DNA from: a bacterium | Lineage (GTDB): Bacteria > Dependentiae > Babeliae > Babeliales > RVW-14 | Assembly (NCBI GenBank): GCA_010027825.1 | Contig: RGUK01000125.1 | Span: 1-5,310, forward strand | Length of the DNA stretch: 5,310 nt | Reading direction: 5' to 3' | In this document: positions 1-5,310 of the stretch, piece after piece | Position numbering within the stretch: position 1 is the first letter of the stretch | Layout of the letters: each line of letters opens with the position of its first letter | Translations under genes and position numbers: made by a program | Notes under the pieces: generated by a model | Databases searched by the model: none | What the model was told of the DNA's origin: nothing | The model's input: only the letters and a program-made list of their open reading frames with translations

Positions 1-466
1 GACTACACGAGACTTTTTGAGCAAGAATCAGCGAAGTCGAGCGGTAGATGGTGAAGTAAATGTTCATGAAGTGGACCAATTTACTATAGGTCATTTCGTG
101 CTTTTGAAGTACCCTAACCGTCCACCCGACAAGTTATCTGGCCTCTATCGTGGACCTTTAGTTATAACAGGGATTGAACGTCCTGATATGATTAAAGTAA
201 AGGACTTAATCTCCAATCGAGAATCAGTCGTCCATACCAGTCGACTGCGGGTATTTCGACATCCGTCGGAAATGATGTGGGAGGACAAGATAAAGCTCGC
301 GTCTGTGGATTTGGACGAGTTTTATGTCGACAAAATTGTGCGCCATTCGGGACATGGAAATAATCCAAAGAAGTGGTCATATTTGGTTCGCTGGCTTGGA
401 TACGAAGAAGGGGACGATTCGTGGCTACCTTATTCTGCGGTTAAAGATCTGGAAGCGTTGGATGAG
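1..466 (+). mobile_element. Ty3/gypsy-type retrotransposon pol, 3' end (integrase C-terminal module plus chromodomain), partial
   Basis: This is the tail of a retrotransposon integrase, the enzyme that inserts the element's cDNA into host chromosomes. The frame is open to the left edge (codons from base 2), so the TTG at 17 is not a real start. Bases about 80-265 read as the GPY/F-type module: '[12 protein letters not shown]', then '[12 protein letters not shown]' (131-166; Leu replaces the usual Phe/Tyr after Gly-Pro), then '[13 protein letters not shown]', matching the common 'VHVSRLRPF' signature. Bases 314-466 read as a chromodomain: 'DEFYVDKIV', 'YLVRWLGY', 'DDSWLPY'. The aromatic cage known from HP1 (Tyr, Trp, Tyr) has counterparts at codons 323, 392 and 401, so histone-tail binding is plausible. 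Chromodomain-tailed integrases belong to eukaryotic chromoviruses and related Ty3/gypsy elements; the wording recalls elements of oomycetes, chytrids or other protists (impression only). The element's stop codon, LTR and upstream pol domains are absent; the reading continues directly into rpoB. Confidence 0.88.
458..466 (+). other. Chimeric junction between retrotransposon pol and rpoB (9-base shared stretch)
   Basis: To the left the protein is a retrotransposon chromodomain ('[13 protein letters not shown]'); to the right it is bacterial RpoB ('[20 protein letters not shown]'). The three codons ttg-gat-gag (Leu-Asp-Glu) fit both: chromodomains of this type often end '..LEALDEY', and RpoB has 'LDE(S/D)GIV' at this point (E. 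coli LDESGIVYIG). The exact breakpoint therefore cannot be placed within 458-466. The join keeps the frame, which happens by chance once in three. GC content is about 45% to the left and close to 50% to the right, too small a step to be decisive. I infer an assembly or library artefact; real recombination at microhomology is the alternative. Confidence 0.8.
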
Positions 467-1951
467 GACGGTATTGTCAAGATTGGCACGCGTGTCAAAC
501 CTGGCGATATCTTGGTGGGCAAGGTAACGCTCAAAGGGGACGTACAAGTTTCCCCAGAAGAGAAGCTCCTGCGCGCTATCTTCGGTGAAAAGTCACGCGA
601 AGTGCGAGATACTTCGTTGCGCGTTCCACCAGGCGTGGAAGCAACGGTTGTGGACGTTAAGGTCTTCTCACGCAGCGGCATACGTAAAGACAAGCGCTAC
701 AAAGAAATCGTGCAGAAAGAAACGCAGAAGATTGAAGACAACTTCGCCTATCATCTGCAGACCTTAGAAAAAGGTATCAAGACCCGCGTTATCGAGCTGG
801 TTGATGGCAAAACAAGCAAGTCTGCAGCAGCAAAAGACCTCCTGGTTAAGGGCGTCTTTAGCGCTGATAAGTTGCAGCTGGTGGAAATTGCACGGTTGCT
901 CAGCATCGAAACTGGCGACAAAGAAATTGATGCCAAGATCAAGAATTACAATGAGATCTTGACCAATCAGATCCACGTTTTGACAGCGCTTAAAGAAGAT
1001 CGTATTAATCAGCTCCGTAAGGGCGACGATCTGCCTTCTGGTGTGATCAAGATGATTAAAGTCTACGTTGCAACCAAACGTCGCCTCTCGGTGGGAGACA
1101 AGATGGCAGGACGTCACGGTAACAAGGGTGTGGTTTCACGCATTGTTAACGTAGAAGATATGCCATACATGCAAGATGGTACCCCGGTAGACATCGTTCT
1201 GAACCCGCTTGGTGTTCCAGGTCGTATGAACGTGGGACAAATCTTGGAAACCATGCTTGGCATGGCTGGCAAGGTTGCTTCGGATAAGCTTGCCACTCAA
1301 TTAGCCGATCTTTCTCACCAAGAAATGAAGCAGCGTTTGGCTCATTATTACGGCGCTGAAGTCATTAACGATATTGAAAAAGAATACGGCAAGGAAGAAG
1401 TGCTCCGTCTTGCCCGCAAAACCGCTGAACGTGGAATTGCCTTCAAGACGCCAGTATTTGATGGCGCTGATTACGAAAAAGAAATCCAGCCCTTCCTTAA
1501 AGAGCAAGGCTTGCCTGCAAACGGCTCCTATCCGTTGTTCGATGGAAGAACAGGCGAACAATTTGATCAACCGGTTACTGTCGGCTTCATCTATATGATG
1601 AAATTGAACCACTTGGCAGACGACAAACTGCACGCACGTTCCGTTGGGCCCTACTCCCTCATCACCCAGCAGCCACTTGGCGGTAAAGCGCAGTTTGGTG
1701 GCCAGCGACTTGGGGAAATGGAAGTATGGGCATTGTACGCGTACGGCGCTGCATACACGCTGCAGGAAATGCTTACGCTTAAGTCTGACGACGTCAATGG
1801 ACGTATCAAGGCTTACGAAGCAATCGTTCGCGGAGAAGAGGTACCGGAAGCTGGTATTCCTGAGTCATTCAACGTATTGGTCAAGGAGCTCCAGAGCTTA
1901 GGTCTACAGGTTGATTTGTTCAAGACAAGTAAGGAGCACGTCGGTGAATAA
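458..1951 (+). CDS. rpoB: DNA-directed RNA polymerase subunit beta, C-terminal part (5' end missing)
   Basis: Beta subunit of bacterial RNA polymerase, which with beta' forms the catalytic centre. About 497 residues remain of a protein that usually has 1,200-1,400; everything before the 'LDEDGIV' region, including the rifampicin-binding region, is replaced by retrotransposon sequence. Visible in order: '[12 protein letters not shown]' and 'DTSLRVPPG' (about 560-650); a Lys/Glu-rich, probably helical stretch at about 700-1018, where Gram-negative beta carries its second lineage-specific insert; 'KGDDLPSGV' (1019 on); the active-site motif [11 protein letters not shown] (1097-1129); '[19 protein letters not shown]' (about 1172-1230); and near the end '[20 protein letters not shown]' (1676-1735), which packs against the beta' clamp. 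The stop is TAA at 1949-1951, after the rpoC start. No frameshift or internal stop is seen in this part. Formally the open frame begins off the left edge, but only the part from about 458 is RpoB. Confidence 0.95.
   Translation: MDEDGIVKIGTRVKPGDILVGKVTLKGDVQVSPEEKLLRAIFGEKSREVRDTSLRVPPGVEATVVDVKVFSRSGIRKDKRYKEIVQKETQKIEDNFAYHLQTLEKGIKTRVIELVDGKTSKSAAAKDLLVKGVFSADKLQLVEIARLLSIETGDKEIDAKIKNYNEILTNQIHVLTALKEDRINQLRKGDDLPSGVIKMIKVYVATKRRLSVGDKMAGRHGNKGVVSRIVNVEDMPYMQDGTPVDIVLNPLGVPGRMNVGQILETMLGMAGKVASDKLATQLADLSHQEMKQRLAHYYGAEVINDIEKEYGKEEVLRLARKTAERGIAFKTPVFDGADYEKEIQPFLKEQGLPANGSYPLFDGRTGEQFDQPVTVGFIYMMKLNHLADDKLHARSVGPYSLITQQPLGGKAQFGGQRLGEMEVWALYAYGAAYTLQEMLTLKSDDVNGRIKAYEAIVRGEEVPEAGIPESFNVLVKELQSLGLQVDLFKTSKEHVGE
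1931..1936 (+). promoter_or_regulatory. Shine-Dalgarno site of rpoC
   Basis: The bases AAGGAG lie inside the last codons of rpoB, with 7 bases between them and the GTG at 1944. That spacing is near ideal. The next in-frame start, ATG at 1956, would be 19 bases away. This site therefore favours GTG 1944 and argues for translational coupling of rpoC to rpoB. Confidence 0.75.
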
Positions 1952-2921
1952 CAAGATGCTTGAAAGATTTCGTGAGTATATAAGCATTACGCAGTTTAAT
2001 GCGCTCCGTCTTGGTATTGCTTCCCCCGAAAAGATTCGTTCTTTGTCGTACGGCGAAGTCAAAAAGATCGAGACCATTAACTACCGCACGCTCAAGCCAG
2101 AGCGCGACGGCCTTTTCTGCGCACGCATCTTCGGACCGGTTAAGGACTGGGAATGTAACTGCGGCAAGTATAAGCGCATGAAGCACCGCGGCGTCACCTG
2201 CGAAAAGTGCGGTGTGGAAGTTATTCAGGCGCGTGTTCGCCGTGAGCGCATGGGGCACATTAATTTGGTTTCCCCGGTCTGTCATATTTGGTTCCTCAAA
2301 GGAATTCCAAGCTATTTGAGCTTGATTATGAATATGACGGTGCGCGATTTAGAGCGTGTTATTTACTTTGACAGCTACATTGTAATTTACCAAGGTAATT
2401 CACCGTTTCCACAACGCACCTTGATTTCAAGTCAAGATTACGAGAACTACGTCTACGCCAACCCTGAAGACACTATGTTTAAGGCTGGCATGGGCGCTGA
2501 GGCAATTCGCCAACTGCTCTCTTTGCTTGATTTGAACTTTGAAGTTAGAAAAATTGAGGAAGAGTACACGCAGACTACCTCAGTTGCAGTTAAGCACCGT
2601 ATCGCTAAGCGCTTCAAGGTGCTTTCCGGCATGGTTCAGGCAGGACTACGTCCTGAATGGATTATTCTGGATGTATTGCCTGTGTTGCCACCGGACTTGC
2701 GCCCATTGGTGCCGCTTGAAGGTGGCCGTTTTGCAAGCTCAGACCTGAACGATTTGTACCGTCGTGTACTTAACAGAAACATTCGTCTTAAGCGCCTCAT
2801 CGAACTTGAAGCACCAGACGTTATTATTAAAAACGAAAAACGTATGCTGCAAGAGTCGGTTGACGCCTTGATCGACAACGGTCGCCGCGGTCAACCAGTG
2901 CGTGGCAAAGCGTCCACTTAA
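1944..2921 (+). CDS. rpoC: DNA-directed RNA polymerase subunit beta', N-terminal part (frame broken near 2910)
   Basis: N-terminal third of beta', forming the clamp. I place the start at GTG 1944 ('[14 protein letters not shown]'), 7 bases after AAGGAG and overlapping the rpoB stop by 8 bases; ATG 1956 is the alternative, and a TTG at 1911 is only an upstream extension. Visible: '[17 protein letters not shown]' and '[15 protein letters not shown]'; the first zinc-binding site C-x-C-x12-C-x2-C with Cys codons at 2154, 2160, 2199 and 2208 (residues 71, 73, 86, 89; E. coli 70, 72, 85, 88); '[13 protein letters not shown]'; '[20 protein letters not shown]' and '[15 protein letters not shown]', leading into the rudder. 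Genuine homology ends at codon 2907 ('[10 protein letters not shown]'). The last four residues before the TAA at 2919-2921 are out of frame, and the protein resumes in another frame at 2911. A product ending here would lack the catalytic site, so in the living cell the gene is either intact (sequence error) or dead. Confidence 0.93.
   Translation: MNNKMLERFREYISITQFNALRLGIASPEKIRSLSYGEVKKIETINYRTLKPERDGLFCARIFGPVKDWECNCGKYKRMKHRGVTCEKCGVEVIQARVRRERMGHINLVSPVCHIWFLKGIPSYLSLIMNMTVRDLERVIYFDSYIVIYQGNSPFPQRTLISSQDYENYVYANPEDTMFKAGMGAEAIRQLLSLLDLNFEVRKIEEEYTQTTSVAVKHRIAKRFKVLSGMVQAGLRPEWIILDVLPVLPPDLRPLVPLEGGRFASSDLNDLYRRVLNRNIRLKRLIELEAPDVIIKNEKRMLQESVDALIDNGRRGQPVRGKAST
2904..2916 (+). other. 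Frameshift in rpoC (net loss of about 5 bases) at the rudder/switch region
   Basis: The upstream frame reads ...Gly-Lys (2904-2909), then one unassigned base (g, 2910), and the downstream frame resumes at 2911 with '[10 protein letters not shown]'. Against the family pattern (E. coli 'GRRGRAITGSNKRPLKS') two residues are missing between Gly-Lys and Arg-Pro. So the likely original was ggcaaaggcaaNcgtcca, reduced by 5 bases within a short direct repeat of ggcaa. That reconstruction is inference; the frame change is seen directly. A mutation in a decaying copy or a consensus error at a small repeat would both fit. Confidence 0.88.
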
Positions 2922-5310
2922 ATCACTCAGCGAAATGCTTCGTGGTAAGCAAGGACGCTTCCGTCAGAACTTGCTTGGTAAGCGCGTTGACTACTCCGGT
3001 CGTTCTGTAATCGTTGTCGACCCTGAGTTGAAGATGCACCAGTGCGGTTTACCTAAGATGATGGCTCTTGAATTATTCAAGCCATACGTCTACGTTGAAC
3101 TGCAACAGCGTGAGTTGGCTCCTAACCTACGCGTTGCAAAGCGCATGGTAGAGGAAATGACGCCAGAGGTTTGGGAAGCGCTGGAAGAGGTTGTAAAAGA
3201 CCGCCCAGTTCTGCTCAACCGAGCACCAACGCTGCACCGTCTTTCGATCCAAGCATTCTTCCCAACGCTGGTTGAAGGCAAGGCTATTAAGATTCACCCG
3301 CTGGTTTGCGCTGCATTCAACGCAGACTTTGACGGTGACCAGATGGCTGTGCACGTTCTGCTGAGCAAGACGGCGCGCGCTGAAGCAGTGCGCTTAATGC
3401 TCTCGACTCGCAACATTCTGACCCCTGCAAATGGTCGTCCACTGGCTGTACCGTCTCAAGACATGGTGCTTGGTCTTTACTACCTCACCAAGGGACGCAA
3501 AAACGTGCCTGGTGAAGGACTAACTTTTGGTAACATCAGTGAAGTTATCTCAGCCTACCAGCACAAGCGCATCAACGTGCAAGCACCAATCAAGGTGCGT
3601 TTAGCCGATGGTAAAATCGTCGAAACCACTGTTGGTCGCGTCATTTTGTATGAAGCGCTTCCTATCGGTAGCAGCTTCAACTGGGTAAACAAGGCTGTTA
3701 AGAAAAAAGACCTCACTAACATGATTGCCAAGGTCTACAAGGCCTTCGGCGCTGACGCAACGGTAGAAACGCTCGACAAAATTAAAAAACTCGGCTTCTC
3801 CTATGCAACGTTTGGGGGCATCTCATTGTCGGTGGACAATTTGGTCATCCCACAAACCAAAGCCTCCATTATCAAGAAGGCAAAAGCTGAAGTTGAAAAA
3901 GCTGAAAAGCTTTACCTGGATGGCGCCATCACCAACGGCGAACGCCACAGTAAGGTTATTCAGGTATGGGCACGCGCCACTGAAGACCTGACCAATGAGA
4001 TGATTCAGCTGCTGGAAGAAGATGACCGCAAAGCGGCTACCAACCAGCAAAAGAATAATGAGCCCTTTAACCCAGTGTTCATGATGTTGGACTCAGGGGC
4101 TCGGGGCTCTCGTCAGCAAATCCGTCAGCTGGCAGCGATGCGGGGTCTGATGGCAACACCATCAGGGGAAATTATGGAAACCCCCGTTCTTGCTAACTTT
4201 AAAGAAGGCTTGAGCGTATTTGAATACTTCGTTTCTACTCACGGGGCTCGTAAGGGTCTTGCAGATACTGCACTTAAAACAGCAGACTCTGGTTATCTGA
4301 CACGTCGTTTAGTTGACGTAGCGCAAGATGTAGTCGTTACCGCTCCTGACTGCCAAGCAATGGGTTATGTAACTATCACCGACTTGAAAGAGTACGGGGA
4401 AATTATTCAGCCCTTGGCAGACCGTGTGTACGGACGTATTACCGCACAAGACGCTGTTGATCCAGTTTCTGGCAAAGTAGTTACTAAAGCAGGCGAAATT
4501 ATTGGTGATGCTATCGTTGAACAGCTGCGCGATTCCGCGATTGCTTCTATAGCTGTACGCTCTGTGCTTACGTGCCAAGCCAAACGCGGGGTATGTGCGC
4601 AGTGCTATGGCATGGATCTTTCTACCCTATCGCTGGTTGATATGGGCACGGCAGTAGGTGTTATTGCTGCTCAATCGATCGGTGAACCAGGTACGCAGCT
4701 TACGATGAGAACCTTCCACGTCGGGGGTACCGCGAGCGGTCTGGTAGAAGCAAACACCTTCAAAACAAGGTTCAGCGGCAAAGTTTCATTCAGAAACGTG
4801 CATACTGTTAAGAATCGCGACGGCCACGTAGTAATCATGAACCGCAAATCCAAAATCGTTATCGTTGCTGACGACGGACGAGAACTGGAAGAGTTCATGC
4901 TTGAGTACGGCTCACACATCTTTGTTGAAGATGGTCAGCAAGTAACCGAAAACCAAAAAGTTGCAGAATGGGACAGCTTCAAAGTCATCATGACTGAAAA
5001 AGGCGGCAGCGTTCAATACGTCGACTTGATCGAGAACGTTACCTACCAAGAACAGTTTGATGAAGATGCTGCTCAGACCAGCAAGATTATTTTGGAGCGC
5101 CGCGACGACAAGCGCCAGCCATACATCGTGGTATCAAGCGGTTCAGAATCTGAAGACTTGCGCTACTACGTGCCAACAGGCGCTATTTTGATGGTCCAAG
5201 ACGGCCAACAAGTTATGCCTGGTGACGTAATTGCCAAGCTGCCTCGCGAAGAAAAGCGTACCAAGGATATTACCGGTGGCTTGGCGCGAGTGGTTGAACT
5301 CTTTGAAGCT
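2911..5310 (+). CDS. rpoC: DNA-directed RNA polymerase subunit beta', central and C-terminal part (3' end beyond window)
   Basis: Continuation of rpoC in the +1 frame: 800 codons without a stop, running off the right edge. Visible in order: switch-2 region '[10 protein letters not shown]'-like and '[16 protein letters not shown]' (2941-3018); '[19 protein letters not shown]' (about 3208-3270); the Mg-binding catalytic loop NADFDGD at 3319-3339 with Asp codons 3325, 3331 and 3337; '[20 protein letters not shown]' at 4087-4146, leading into the bridge helix; second zinc-binding site with Cys codons 4351, 4573, 4594 and 4603 (the last three C-x6-C-x2-C); and the trigger loop '[20 protein letters not shown]' (4657-4716). 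From about 4726 to 5262 a ~180-residue insert separates the two trigger-loop halves, as in Gram-negative beta' (E. coli SI3); the second half resumes at '[16 protein letters not shown]'. By comparison with E. coli (1,407 residues), roughly 250-300 residues are missing. No ribosome binding site precedes the first in-frame ATG (2935), so this is not a separate gene. Confidence 0.94.

Noticed and set aside
764..1117. Minus-strand open frame of 117 codons within rpoB
   Set aside because: It is antisense to conserved RpoB coding sequence, shows no recognisable domain and has no supporting start signal; it is a by-product of codon usage.
1301..1633. Minus-strand open frame of 110 codons within rpoB
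   Set aside because: It lies opposite well-conserved beta residues and its translation resembles no family I recognise.
17..1951. A 644-residue chromodomain-RpoB protein as a genuine novel fusion gene
   Set aside because: The frame is open past the left edge, TTG 17 has no convincing ribosome binding site, both domains are truncated at the join, and the join sits on a short stretch compatible with both families. A chimera explains it better.
1911..1955. TTG at 1911 as the rpoC start
   Set aside because: The extra residues do not resemble any RpoC N-terminus and the site has no Shine-Dalgarno sequence, while GTG 1944 has an excellent one.
1920..2285. Minus-strand open frame of 121 codons across the rpoB/rpoC boundary
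   Set aside because: It is antisense to the conserved start of beta', including its first zinc site, and has no independent evidence.
2904..2921. Programmed ribosomal frameshift in rpoC
   Set aside because: No slippery heptamer, no nearby Shine-Dalgarno-like stimulator and no evident downstream hairpin. Family alignment indicates missing residues, which points to a deletion instead of recoding.
1944..5310. Natural split of rpoC into two genes, as in cyanobacteria and plastids (rpoC1/rpoC2)
   Set aside because: That split lies well after the NADFDGD motif. Here the break is before it, in the rudder region, and the second part has no start site with a ribosome binding site.

Overview
The window holds two kinds of DNA joined head to tail. 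Bases 1 to about 460 encode the C-terminal end of a Ty3/gypsy-type retrotransposon polyprotein: the integrase GPY/F-like module followed by a chromodomain. This is a eukaryotic mobile element. From about base 460 to the end lies bacterial rpoB-rpoC, encoding the beta and beta' subunits of RNA polymerase, running rightward. The switch happens inside one open reading frame, over a 9-base stretch (458-466) whose 'Leu-Asp-Glu' reading suits both families. A continuous 'fusion protein' therefore reads from before the left edge to base 1951. I consider this a chimera, most simply an assembly or ligation join between a eukaryotic contig and a bacterial one, and not a new gene. A real insertion of bacterial DNA into a eukaryotic genome is the less likely alternative.

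Layout: 1-466, 3' end of a retrotransposon pol gene, open at the left edge. 458-1951, last ~497 codons of rpoB, lacking roughly the first 60% of the gene. 1944-2909, first 322 codons of rpoC, starting at a GTG behind a strong Shine-Dalgarno site and overlapping the rpoB stop by 8 bases. About 2910, a frameshift in rpoC: relative to the family, two codons are missing and one stray base remains, a net loss of 5 bases. 2911-5310, a further 800 codons of rpoC, open at the right edge. The track is otherwise gapless: no RNA gene, CRISPR array, terminator or independent promoter is visible, and no gene-free stretch reaches 300 bases.

The bacterial part comes from a lineage with Gram-negative-type polymerase architecture. 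It has an insert-like region in beta before the [11 protein letters not shown] motif and a large insert within the beta' trigger loop. Both beta' zinc-binding sites, the NADFDGD catalytic loop, the bridge helix and the trigger loop are intact. The wording of the N-terminal part of beta' is not close to enteric bacteria. My impression is a divergent lineage such as Dependentiae (TM6) or another protist-associated group, but this is a low-confidence guess; GC near 50% is high for known Dependentiae. A protist-associated bacterium would fit neatly with retrotransposon DNA of a protist-like host in the same sample.

I find no previously undescribed biological system here. The points worth checking are the retrotransposon/rpoB junction and the rpoC frameshift.
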